Assembly: GCF_041261205.1 (NCBI RefSeq)
Contig: NZ_JBGCCH010000053.1
Span: 1 to 40,842 of the forward strand
Direction of reading: 5' to 3'
Length of the DNA: 40,842 bases
From: Catenulispora sp. MAP5-51
GTDB lineage: Bacteria > Actinomycetota > Actinomycetes > Streptomycetales > Catenulisporaceae
Position 1 is the first letter of the stretch, and each line of letters begins with the position of its first letter. Below, in pieces: positions 28,401 through 35,668 of this stretch. The notes below the pieces were generated by a model. The model worked only from the letters and a program-made list of their open reading frames with translations. It made no database searches and had not been told where the DNA came from. The translations under genes were made by a program, and so were the position numbers.

Positions 28401-31400
28401 CACCAGACCAAGGGCACGCGCGGCAGCGGCACCACGACCAAGCGCTCTTGGACGGTCGGCACCGGCGGCGGCATCGCCGGCCGCGTCGAGCTCCCGCACG
28501 GCGGCGCGATCGACATCGGCGACTTCAGCGGCGGGGTGTCCGGGGGCAAGACGCACGCCGAGTCCGACGGCTCCGCCTCCAAGAACTACTCCCGGCTGCG
28601 CGCGCCCAAGGGTGAGGCGTTCCGGCCCGAGTACGGGGCCCGGTACCAGGTCACGGTCACCGAGACCAAGTCCCGCTTCGGGTTCACCTCCCAGCGTACG
28701 GTCAGCCGCATCATCGAAGGGGACGGCGCCACCGTTCCGGCGCTGGTGCCGAAAGTACTGCGGCCGAAAGCGGAGGACGCCGCCAAGCCGGCCTACACGC
28801 AGGCGCACAAGGCGGTCGCGGCGAATATCGGGCGTACCAGCGTCCTGACTCGCACCGAATATCAGGACCTGAAGAGCCACCCGGACGTCATCGACTTCGG
28901 CACGTCCGGCACCGACGGCCTGCACGCGACCTTCGCCGGGCTGGACAAGGCGGTGCGCTCCTCCGCCGACTTCGTGATCTCCCAGGCCCGGGCTCAGCAC
29001 CCTGAGATTCCGGCCTCGGCGTGGAAGCACCCCACATACGTCGCCGAGGTGGAACGAGCCCTGTCGGAGGGCTTCCTGCGCTCCAACCAGCCCCGGCTGC
29101 TCGGCGACAGCGGCATCCCGATCCCGCTGCCCAAGGAGTTCCACTGGGGCCCCGGCCTGCCGAACTACGAGCGCTCGTTCACGGTGAAGGGGTTCTTCCT
29201 GCGGGCCGACCCTGCGGCCGGCCACGAGGCGCCCGATGCCGCGAACGAGAGCTACGCCGAGCACGACCTGAAGCAGACCGACAACGACACCACGCACGTG
29301 AACTACAAGGTCTCCGGCGCGATCGGCGGGGCCTACCGGCACAACGTCGAGGACGCCGCAGCCGCCGGAGGCAAGGACGAGACCTCCGACCCCAGCGGGA
29401 GCGACCCCGGCGACGGCCAGCACGCCTCGACGACCAAGCGCGGCGTGGCCGACCAGGTCGGCGCCTCGATCGGGGTCGAGGCCTCCGGGACCATCAAGAG
29501 CCACACCGACTCCACGACCAAGGGCAGCATCGACGTCTCGCTGCTGACGGAGAACACCGGCCAGCAGTTCAGCCGGGCGCACCTGGTCCTGGAGGTCACC
29601 TCGAACCGGCAGCCGGTCGACGCCGGCATGATCAACGGGTTTCTGGGCCGGCACCTGCGCAAGTCCGCGTACGACAGCACGCCGCAGTTCCACCACCTGC
29701 TCATCGAGCACGCCGCCGAGCTGTCGATGAGCACGACGCTGCACCACGACGTCAGCACCCTGCACGGCGATCCGCACGCCAACCCGCCGGTGCCGCCGGC
29801 GCCGACGCACCTGGACCCGCCGCCCAAGGCGGAGCAGCCGCTGCACCTGACCCGGTACGGCGCGGCAATGGCGGCCGGTTTCGCCACCCACTTCGACGAC
29901 CACAGCGCGGTGTTCGAGGAGAGCGGGCCCAAGCATCCCGGGGGAGCGGTGCCGCTGCCGGCCGGCGGCGGCATCCTCGGCGCGATCAAGCACGGCCTGC
30001 AGACCACCGGCTCGGTGGGCGACGAGCACCTGACCGACGCCTCGGACATCTGGCGGTCGATCTCGCACAAGTACGACCCCGGCGAGCTGAAGACCCACCC
30101 GGACGACCTGTTCGACACCGGCGTGGTCCACCGTTCGGAGTTCCCCGGCCCGGCCGGCAGCACCACGCAGGTCACGGTGCGGGTCACCGCCGAGCGCGTC
30201 GACACCGACCACGTCCGCTCCCGGGACCGCGGGGCCGTCACCTTCGGCGGGCAGTCGCTGAAGCAGCACGGCTCGCAGAAGAACTCGGCGCACGACTTCT
30301 CGGTGACCGGCAAGGTCGAGGGGCAGTTCACCAAGGACGGCCACAGCGGCGGCCAGACCGACCTGGGGATCAAGTGGTCGACCGGGGTGGAGAAGTCGAC
30401 CGGTACGCAGGCCGTGATCCGCGACATCCGCCGGACCTCGGCGGCGGTCCGGGCCAAGGGCGGCGATGCCCCGGAGCGTAAGGAGAACGAGAGCGCCGAG
30501 GAGACCAAGATCCGCGAGGAGCGCACCCCGACCTCCGGCGAGGGCGAGGAGTTCGCGCACCAGCTGAACCTGAAGATCGAGATCTACGTCGGCCACGAGA
30601 TCCCCGAACCGCTGGCCCGCATTCCCAACACCAGCGTCTCGCGGACTCCGCCGACGCCGGCGGTCACGCTGCGGACCGCGCCCGGCTCGCACATCACGAT
30701 GCGCAACGTGGTGCCGCACCACTTCGCCGACGAGGGCCCGCCGCCCCCGCCGGCCGGTGCCGCCCCCGCGCCGCCGCGCCAGCCCGCCGTCCGCGCCGCC
30801 GGGCCGGGCGAGCGGACCAAGCCCAGCACGCTCGACCACGAACTCGCCGAGCATCTGCAGGGCCTGAGCTTCCCGGACCTGGGCCACGTCGCGGCCTGGG
30901 CTCCGGCCGTGACCCTGCCGCGCGCCAAGGCCGCGCCCTACATGGACGGCAGCGGCGCGGGGCTCGGCGGCACCCCGGCGCCGCCGCACCTGGGCCGCTA
31001 CGCCCTGCACAACGACCTGGGCATCCGGCTGAACACCTCGCTGGCCAACCGCAACGTCCGCGACAACTCCGGAGATCTGTTCCGCGGCGAGTTCGGGCTG
31101 CCCTCGCCGCACGGCGAGCCGGCGAAGCTGGGCGCGCAGGTCGAGGGGGTGATCAGGCCGCTGGGCAAGCCGGCCAAGTACAACGGCATGACCTTCACCG
31201 AGCGCGCCGACGAGCCCACCTTCAGCGAGAGCAAGGGCAGCGGCTGGTCCGCCGACCTGTCGATGGGCGGCAAGACCAACGACGGCGCGGGGGTCCCCGG
31301 CGGGGACGCCGACCGCCGCCGGGGCGTGGAGACCGAGGCCAACATCGGCGACTACGTCGAGTACAACCGGATGTACGCGCAGGACTCGCACATCTACGGC

Positions 31401-33011
31401 GGCAAGGTCTCCTACCTGCTCAACGGCCCCCACGACTGGTCGATGAAGATCGACTCCACCAGGGACTTCGAAGGGCTGCTGCCCGAGGGCTGGGCCGTCG
31501 AGCTGGCCCAGAACCATCCGACCCAGGTCGTCCACCCGCACGCCCGGCCGCTGTCCGACGACCCGGCCGCCCGGACCGACGAGATCACGGCCCTGGCCGC
31601 CACCCCGCCGCCGGACGGCCAGCCGCACCGGGTCGTCGCCGACCTGAACGGCACCTCAACGGCCGACGACCACCTGCGGGGCGCGCGCGACCTGGCCATC
31701 GCCTCCGGCCGGTCGGTGGACCTGACGCTGGTGCACTACCAGGGCGGCGACGCCCACCACTTGGAGCACCACGTCTTCGACCCGGCCGACCCCGGCCACC
31801 AGGGCGCGGTGAACGACGCCGCGCACCAGCGCACCCTTGATGCCCAGCAGCCCGCCCGGCAGCAGGCGCTGCGCGACCAGCAGCAGACCCAGCAGGACAC
31901 CCAGCTGCGCAACGCGCCGACCCTGCAGCAGGGCCGCGACGCCGACCAGGCCCTGCAGGACCACCGGACGCAGTACCCCGGGGACCTCGACGAGCACGTC
32001 ACAAACCTCGACCAGGCCCATCAGCGGGCAGCGCAGAACCTGAACCGGGACACGGCGAACCGCGCGAACCAGGATCCGCCGCAGCCGGCCGATCCGGCGC
32101 TGGTCCAGGCCGAACAGGACGCCCGAGGCCGGCTCGAGCAGGCTCAGCGGATCGCCGGTGAGCGCGCGGCGCTGGAGGGCGACGTCACCAGGCTCGCCCC
32201 GGCCGTGGACGCCGCGAACCGCGAGAACCAGGCCGCCCAAGACCAAGTCGACGCGGCCCAGACCAGCCTCGACGAGATCCCGGCCGCCGCCGCCCAGGCC
32301 GCGACCAGCCACACCGGCTCGACCGGCGCCGCCCACGCCACCGGCACCGCGCAGACCGCCACCGCCGAACACCGCGACGACCTGTCCGGCAGCGCCACGC
32401 CGCAGGCCGCGGTGCAAGCCGCCTGGCAGTCGACCCCCTCCGGCTTCGCAGTGCCGCGCGACAACACCGACCTGGCCAATGCCATGCAGCGGCCGCAGCA
32501 GCACGAGACGCTGACCGTCTCGATCGGCGCCCCGCCGAACGCGGCGGGCAACTACTCGATCCGCGGCGCCGCCGCCACCCGCGACGAGATGGCCGCGGCC
32601 ATCATCGAGCAGCTGGCCGCCTCGCCGGACCCGGTGCCGCGCCGCATCTTCATCGAGGGCGACAACAGCGCGGCGCTGGCGCGGGCGATCAGCGCCGAGA
32701 ACCAGCGGCGGACGGCGGCCAACCATGCCCTGCCCGCCGGCGGCGCGCCCGAGGCGGTGCTGCCGCCGGTCGACGTGGTCGGCGTGCGGGGCACGGTCGC
32801 GCAGCTGACCGACGGCGGGACCTGGACCGGATGGGTCACCGGACTCGGCGACCGCTTCCTGAACCAGGGGGCGAACTCGCCGGGGCTGGTGGTGTACCGC
32901 AACGGGCGGCCGGTGCGCCTGGCGCCCTACCCGGACCTCGCCTCCCTGCTGGCCGCTCTCGACGCGCCGCCGAAGGTGCCCCGCCGCCCCTGGATCGGAG
33001 GACAGCCGTGA
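22413..33011 (+). CDS. Giant WXG-headed T7SS effector-like protein with caspase-like protease module
   Basis: A 3532-residue protein that I do not recognise as a characterised gene. Residues about 1-270 form a WXG100-like helical head (as in CpnT-type T7SS proteins) with hydrophobic helices near 190-260. Residues about 330-530 are a Pro/Glu linker with EVRQQ-type repeats. Residues about 556-716 look like a clan-CD (caspase/C80-like) cysteine peptidase: TVAAHGDSG (His616), VGGHELGPKAF, then LIICDTG (Cys657). A Ser-Gln repeat linker (760-785) follows. Residues about 880-3030 hold at least four long, Gly- and Thr-rich beta segments of similar pattern. Residues about 3136-3326 are a Gln-rich coiled coil. 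Residues 3366-3520 resemble the protease module without His or Cys. It is one uninterrupted frame. A role as a secreted, self-processing toxin or surface protein is inference. Confidence 0.8.
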   Translation: MSIQIPPELNWVVEIAAGQSWPQGDEDQLSEQGDVWYNARDQLSTVNAQIAPMAAGLSDSLSGPAAEQFGSFVKQLNDTMPLLVDTTGQLGGMSKDTAVQVQYSKLMILAQLMWMAEQIIEWSSTIWGLAVVPEIEAVGRLVIQQIAKRFAMSVISATAIQTGMDVLVQAFQMFILKDRDHWDTSSTIGAVEMGALAGGVGGALHEVAHIVAPDLTKDLGGKLILAGVTGVTVAGISNGAFGANQDLGLAFASGAAGSMFAGRGGKGGKEPPKEPPIDTSALAKLAALAHEIKEPGPGLEGVTDNRPLGGGGNRNDDNPGGNDNRGGGGGLPGFEPEPVRRTAEPPEHVEPEPEPEPGPVERVEPVEPVPVEPGPVEPAPVDREVPEPVVGPEPVARVDEPLPDTEVRQEAEEPLPDPEVRQEAEEQPAEVPPTSVVRQQSEVPPPASDVRQQSEEPPPAPEVHEQQSAVPPASEVRQQPQATEVRQQPAQPPAATQHQSTQHQSTTPVTNPPVVHSTEPAPLPVSSNRSGAPSSYRFPPPAADPHTWTSRPESASQHIDTFDNATHAASFLSHYGSGHGGTLHLQDESAPGAADQARAARSLIPDANGRLTVAAHGDSGSVTVGGHELGPKAFAQLIREHPDFEQIQQSGLRLIICDTGATPADGQHAYAQQVATELGIHVAAPDNKVWTSHDGVAMVAAPDPLRPGFPKYGSQGAFHDFAPAPDHAPAIERTSEPTGQVPEPARNTPPAVNRISEPPSQSQSRSQSQSQSQSQSQSRSQSRSQASDHLATEPAPRRQPGTEPQSPPQRQPGGHQPTEPAPQLPSHQPNHQITDPATKQAPPPAGAHQPPTLPDTTHHPAEAALTDSAGHPRWQSDVVQWSRPYEPAVRDENNALTDPLVPWYNRPGAAGGTHALGDMSVVNTDRPHDPAAQSHTLLENVKTARLTNAAGADTGAVGSHITPRLARDFEHEVAKALETTDPREWEKHLRSGITVGDGDTVLRARFRLTGGAEAPTARDPDPVLREFLSKYGDIAQDQTDVVDTSRGMGFLAEYMKTFVSKLSSLTIMVRPGVSVTSKTMHGLAHEVQLGSRATNGARVGVTHQVRIEVEAHTAAGHTAAATHDVTGKNVTAAYPAAYGAGTPDGANVIHATDPKAMERYDYTLGALDTKPLEDAYLKALIGPGKVAPHRAAEVVHGAAEEVLDEKSFRDRAQAAFTDSLPANFVRTKGFAGYTGLKAELVSVERVGSTKDGGIRNDIAETVTIKHTTEHGQGVGIRVGPEFGFVEGVTATVDAFSGGTASKHARGNQVQGQAKTAVTHDGDKVRYKAVFRVTGRVDADRRIQSDLSRSPAVVNFHSDVTGELMVPEHQAAAFERDIVRTATPAPVPHREPVTAAGARRAMNRTGGAPTRTPGLNKITAVNHPKTYQKLVKLNAAVQSRPSPFPHNGLRDSTDNRVLYQHLRTSGGQAAVHVRPGHTFTEAELAHIHTVQNGHGVRVFEVPADPHGQPRELTVTHNPPPAPLPDGSIPLGPHLPRYTTGWAASDHAAAFSQPRGYHLDDHGVTDGWSDKGFSQPNPSRVTPPPARVAPPVESIHTVADLGSRGAPPAAPPRDLGLVAPARPGGALQTSLNRVRTNDRVTVTNLPSEHDILGSPHLPDEGYVVNPAGHVVWGWRGGGPHTWGADDAGSHAALVDLTRQAGRTGLQLVVPRGSRFETDLRNAATALRPNDDWHTDQQALNDRRDLQNRISTARENDGAGLDRLPHDDLLKMLVSDRSVRIVDEHGIASHDLNTRETVREVADVDDTGNQIGRHTEVVSDKYVDTSLKLGEERAIRTSDGAPLRTVTWKDDGTQAPHVRRAVHESDPEKETPELVAGVGLGSAAVKELPRSEQIHATARGMITDLSSNYKGMRRGLASNDPKATSRHDNHAARLRYRADKQLQLSLGTPKLRGARGRGFDAGHQDEITYRGRKYQISVEQVMLNRPHGDIPSEADVAIDHQTKGTRGSGTTTKRSWTVGTGGGIAGRVELPHGGAIDIGDFSGGVSGGKTHAESDGSASKNYSRLRAPKGEAFRPEYGARYQVTVTETKSRFGFTSQRTVSRIIEGDGATVPALVPKVLRPKAEDAAKPAYTQAHKAVAANIGRTSVLTRTEYQDLKSHPDVIDFGTSGTDGLHATFAGLDKAVRSSADFVISQARAQHPEIPASAWKHPTYVAEVERALSEGFLRSNQPRLLGDSGIPIPLPKEFHWGPGLPNYERSFTVKGFFLRADPAAGHEAPDAANESYAEHDLKQTDNDTTHVNYKVSGAIGGAYRHNVEDAAAAGGKDETSDPSGSDPGDGQHASTTKRGVADQVGASIGVEASGTIKSHTDSTTKGSIDVSLLTENTGQQFSRAHLVLEVTSNRQPVDAGMINGFLGRHLRKSAYDSTPQFHHLLIEHAAELSMSTTLHHDVSTLHGDPHANPPVPPAPTHLDPPPKAEQPLHLTRYGAAMAAGFATHFDDHSAVFEESGPKHPGGAVPLPAGGGILGAIKHGLQTTGSVGDEHLTDASDIWRSISHKYDPGELKTHPDDLFDTGVVHRSEFPGPAGSTTQVTVRVTAERVDTDHVRSRDRGAVTFGGQSLKQHGSQKNSAHDFSVTGKVEGQFTKDGHSGGQTDLGIKWSTGVEKSTGTQAVIRDIRRTSAAVRAKGGDAPERKENESAEETKIREERTPTSGEGEEFAHQLNLKIEIYVGHEIPEPLARIPNTSVSRTPPTPAVTLRTAPGSHITMRNVVPHHFADEGPPPPPAGAAPAPPRQPAVRAAGPGERTKPSTLDHELAEHLQGLSFPDLGHVAAWAPAVTLPRAKAAPYMDGSGAGLGGTPAPPHLGRYALHNDLGIRLNTSLANRNVRDNSGDLFRGEFGLPSPHGEPAKLGAQVEGVIRPLGKPAKYNGMTFTERADEPTFSESKGSGWSADLSMGGKTNDGAGVPGGDADRRRGVETEANIGDYVEYNRMYAQDSHIYGGKVSYLLNGPHDWSMKIDSTRDFEGLLPEGWAVELAQNHPTQVVHPHARPLSDDPAARTDEITALAATPPPDGQPHRVVADLNGTSTADDHLRGARDLAIASGRSVDLTLVHYQGGDAHHLEHHVFDPADPGHQGAVNDAAHQRTLDAQQPARQQALRDQQQTQQDTQLRNAPTLQQGRDADQALQDHRTQYPGDLDEHVTNLDQAHQRAAQNLNRDTANRANQDPPQPADPALVQAEQDARGRLEQAQRIAGERAALEGDVTRLAPAVDAANRENQAAQDQVDAAQTSLDEIPAAAAQAATSHTGSTGAAHATGTAQTATAEHRDDLSGSATPQAAVQAAWQSTPSGFAVPRDNTDLANAMQRPQQHETLTVSIGAPPNAAGNYSIRGAAATRDEMAAAIIEQLAASPDPVPRRIFIEGDNSAALARAISAENQRRTAANHALPAGGAPEAVLPPVDVVGVRGTVAQLTDGGTWTGWVTGLGDRFLNQGANSPGLVVYRNGRPVRLAPYPDLASLLAALDAPPKVPRRPWIGGQP
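24690..24767 (+). repeat. Ser-Gln/Ser-Arg hexamer tract
   Basis: Thirteen 6-base units of the type AGCCAG, AGTCAG or AGCCGG encode a Ser-Gln/Ser-Arg linker after the protease-like module of the giant protein. The near-identity of the units points to recent slippage expansion. Confidence 0.9.
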
Positions 33012-34123
33012 CCGACATCGAGGTCAGCACCCTGACCGACGCCTGTCACAGCATGCTGCTGCGGCTGGCCGGACGCGTCCCGGACGGGCTGCTGAGCCAA
33101 AGCCGGACCTGGCTGGCCGCGCTGGAACCGGAGCGGATGGCCGGCGCCGTGGCCTCACACGCGGCGGCGGCGCGCCTGACCCTGGCCGCCGAGGACGCCG
33201 GGCTGCTGGGCTGGATTCTCACGGGCGCCGGGATGGACGTCGCGGTGGTGGCACGGATCCCGGTCCAGACCGGGTTCGATCCGGCCGAGGGGGTTGTCGC
33301 CCACGTCTTCACGCCGGCCGCGGCCGAGGTCATGGCGGTGCGGGGCGATGAGTTCGGGCCCTGCTTGGACTTGACCGAGGGCGGTGGTGTTGGGGATGTG
33401 GCGGCCGACCGCGCTGCCGACCTCACCGACGACCTGGACCGCGCCGCCGTCGCCGCCGCAGCAGACCTCCCCGGCGCCGCCGCGCTCTGGCGCACCTGGC
33501 GCACGCCGTCCGACGGCTCCCCGTGGCCGCCGCCGCGCCGGGTCTTCCTGTTGGCCCTGGCCGCGCAGGCAGAGCCCTTCCAAGCCGGCGCCGCGCTCCA
33601 GCAGGCCCTGGCCGACGTCGGCGAGCCCGATCCTCAGGTCGAGGCCTTCGCCCTGGAGGAGGACCTCCCGGCCTACCAACGCTCGGCCCGCGCACGCTCG
33701 GCCCTGCTGTGGACCCCGGGCCGCCCCGAGCCGATCCGTCTCGCGCCGGTCTACGACGGGGTCACCGCCGACGGCACGCCCCTGTTCGACCTGGACCGTG
33801 CGCGCCTCACCGCGCCCGAGCGCGAGCCGGTCGCGGCGGCGCTGGACGGCGGCAGCGTGCTGATGTCCACCACAGCCCGCCTGGACGACGTTCTGGACCC
33901 CGCCGACGGCCGGGGCCGGGTGCCGGCCGGTTTCCGGACCGACGGGTCGTGGGTCTGGAGCGACGCCGTCGCCTACTACCTGCGTGCCCACGGTGTCGCG
34001 CCGGTGGCCGACCTGCTCGGACACCTCGACCGCCGGCGGACGGAACCGTCGGCGCCGCCGGACGTCGTCGCCTTGTTCCGCGCCACCGCCGCCTTGACCC
34101 GCCCGCCTGACAGGAGCCAGTGA
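33008..34123 (+). CDS. Conserved actinobacterial protein, candidate partner or immunity protein
   Basis: A 371-residue soluble protein whose GTG overlaps the giant gene's stop (GTGA). I recognise the general pattern from many streptomycete proteins without an assigned function: WPPPRRVFLLALAAQ, then YQRSARARSALLW, then GFRTDGSWVWSDAVAYYL followed by AHGVAP. No enzyme motif is visible. The overlap with the last codon of a large effector-like gene is the classical place for an immunity protein, but the family also occurs outside such loci, so that is only a hypothesis. The last residues overlap the next gene by one base. Confidence 0.75.
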   Translation: MTDIEVSTLTDACHSMLLRLAGRVPDGLLSQSRTWLAALEPERMAGAVASHAAAARLTLAAEDAGLLGWILTGAGMDVAVVARIPVQTGFDPAEGVVAHVFTPAAAEVMAVRGDEFGPCLDLTEGGGVGDVAADRAADLTDDLDRAAVAAAADLPGAAALWRTWRTPSDGSPWPPPRRVFLLALAAQAEPFQAGAALQQALADVGEPDPQVEAFALEEDLPAYQRSARARSALLWTPGRPEPIRLAPVYDGVTADGTPLFDLDRARLTAPEREPVAAALDGGSVLMSTTARLDDVLDPADGRGRVPAGFRTDGSWVWSDAVAYYLRAHGVAPVADLLGHLDRRRTEPSAPPDVVALFRATAALTRPPDRSQ

Positions 34124-35610
34124 TGGAAGCCCAAGCCGGTACCGACACCGGGACTGATACCGATTCTGCCGCCGCATCCGTCCAGACCGCGCTCCGCCGC
34201 GTAGAGGAGGCCAGCGCCGGAGGCCACCCGGCTCTGGTGCTGTCCGGTCTGGGTCTGCGCGATCTGCCGGACGAGGTACGTGCCCTGATCGGCCTGCGCG
34301 AGCTTGACCTGTCGGACAACGAGCTGACCGCCCTGCCGCCGTGGATCGCCACGTTCCCGGAGCTGCGGGTGCTCGACCTGCGGCGCAACCGGCTCGTGGA
34401 GGTGCCCTGGCAGCTGGGGACGCTGGAGCTGACCGACCTGGCCCTGGACGGCAATCCGCACCTGCTGCTCCCCGGGCCGGAGACGGTCGCCCAGGGGACG
34501 GCGGCCGTGCTCGCCGATCTGCGGGCCTCGGCTCCGCTCGGGGAGGGCGACGGCGAGGGCGAGGGTGTGGGCGAGGGCAAGGGCAAGGGCGCCGCGCCGG
34601 AGGCCGTCCTCGTGCTCCCCGGCGGTGAGGCCCCTGATGACGCCGAGTCCTCGGATCAGGGCTCGGACACCGCCGCCCCCAATCCCTTCTCCGGCAATGT
34701 CTCCGGCAATGTCTCCCGCGTCGCCGCCGTCGGCGGCGCGGCAGTGCTGCTGCTGGCCGCGGTCGGTGTGGCGGCCGCGGTCGGCAGCGGCGGGTCGTCG
34801 TCCCACCAGGCCGCCCAGGGGGCGAAGGCCGGACCCGGCGGGTCCACCTCCGGGGCGGCCGCGGGCCTGGCGGGCGACGGTTTCGCGGCGGCGTCGAGCG
34901 GTTCCACGTCCTCGTCCGTGGCCGCCGCGGGGTCCGACGCCACCAGCGGTGCGCCGTCCGCCGCCGCGCCGCCGGTGGTGGTGACCGTGACCGCGACCTC
35001 CACGGCCGTCTCCGTCGTGCAGGCTCCGCCGGTCGTGGTCACGACGCACCTGCCCGGGACGCCGGACCCCACCACCACGGCCGTGCGGGTCTTCGTCACC
35101 AAGACCGCGGCCCCGCCGTCGGTCACCAAGAGCAAGGCCGCCCCGCCGCCGGCCAGCAGCAGCAAGCCGGTCGTCCAGGCGCCGGTGAAGGCGCCGACCG
35201 GCCCGGTGGCGATCTCGGTCCCGAACGCCACCGGCCAGATCACCGGCATCGGCGGGATGTGCGTGGACGACTACGCGTCGAACACCGCGGACTACAGCGA
35301 GATCGACCTGTGGGACTGCAACGGCACCGGCGCACAGTCCTTCTCGTGGATCGAGTCCGGGTCCACCCTGCACCTGCTCGGGCTGTGCCTGGACGTGCAG
35401 GGCTCGGGCAAGGACAACGGGACCACGGTCGACCTCTACCACTGCAACGGAACCAGTGCGCAGGTCTTCATCCCGCGCTCGGACGGGACGCTGTTCAACC
35501 CGAATTCCGGCAAGTGCCTGGACGACCCGCAGGGTTCCACGAACCGGGGGACCGCCTTGGAGATCTGGGACTGCAACGGCGGCAACAACCAGCGGTGGCA
35601 GCTGCCGTAA
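34123..35610 (+). CDS. Leucine-rich-repeat / transmembrane / ricin-B lectin protein
   Basis: A 495-residue membrane protein with three parts. Residues about 35-125 form leucine-rich repeats (GLRDLPDEV, LRELDLSDNELTALP, LRVLDLRRNRLVEVP, LTDLALDGNPHL). An acidic linker leads to a single hydrophobic helix at about residues 200-221 (AAVGGAAVLLLAAVGVAAAV). A Thr/Ser/Val/Pro-rich spacer follows. Residues about 370-495 form a ricin B-type (CBM13) domain with three QxF/QxW-like repeats: CNGTGAQSFSW, CNGTSAQVF and CNGGNNQRW, plus Cys pairs. The arrangement predicts cytosolic repeats and an external sugar-binding domain. ATG at 34123 has an AGGAG 7 bases upstream. It closes the giant-protein run and could bind cell-wall or surface glycans at the export site. 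Confidence 0.87.
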   Translation: MEAQAGTDTGTDTDSAAASVQTALRRVEEASAGGHPALVLSGLGLRDLPDEVRALIGLRELDLSDNELTALPPWIATFPELRVLDLRRNRLVEVPWQLGTLELTDLALDGNPHLLLPGPETVAQGTAAVLADLRASAPLGEGDGEGEGVGEGKGKGAAPEAVLVLPGGEAPDDAESSDQGSDTAAPNPFSGNVSGNVSRVAAVGGAAVLLLAAVGVAAAVGSGGSSSHQAAQGAKAGPGGSTSGAAAGLAGDGFAAASSGSTSSSVAAAGSDATSGAPSAAAPPVVVTVTATSTAVSVVQAPPVVVTTHLPGTPDPTTTAVRVFVTKTAAPPSVTKSKAAPPPASSSKPVVQAPVKAPTGPVAISVPNATGQITGIGGMCVDDYASNTADYSEIDLWDCNGTGAQSFSWIESGSTLHLLGLCLDVQGSGKDNGTTVDLYHCNGTSAQVFIPRSDGTLFNPNSGKCLDDPQGSTNRGTALEIWDCNGGNNQRWQLP

Positions 35611-35634
35611 GGCCGTCCGCCGGTCCGCCGGTCC

Positions 35635-35664
35635 GCCGGTCCGCCGGACAGCCTGCGGACCGGC
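35635..35664. terminator. Bidirectional hairpin between convergent genes
   Basis: A 10-bp stem GCCGGTCCGC / GCGGACCGGC (35635-35644 and 35655-35664) has a 10-base loop. It lies in the 58-base gap between the lectin gene (plus) and the long WXG100 gene (minus). Upstream of it are tandem GTCCGCCG units (35615-35646). Confidence 0.6.
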
Positions 35665-35668
35665 CGCG

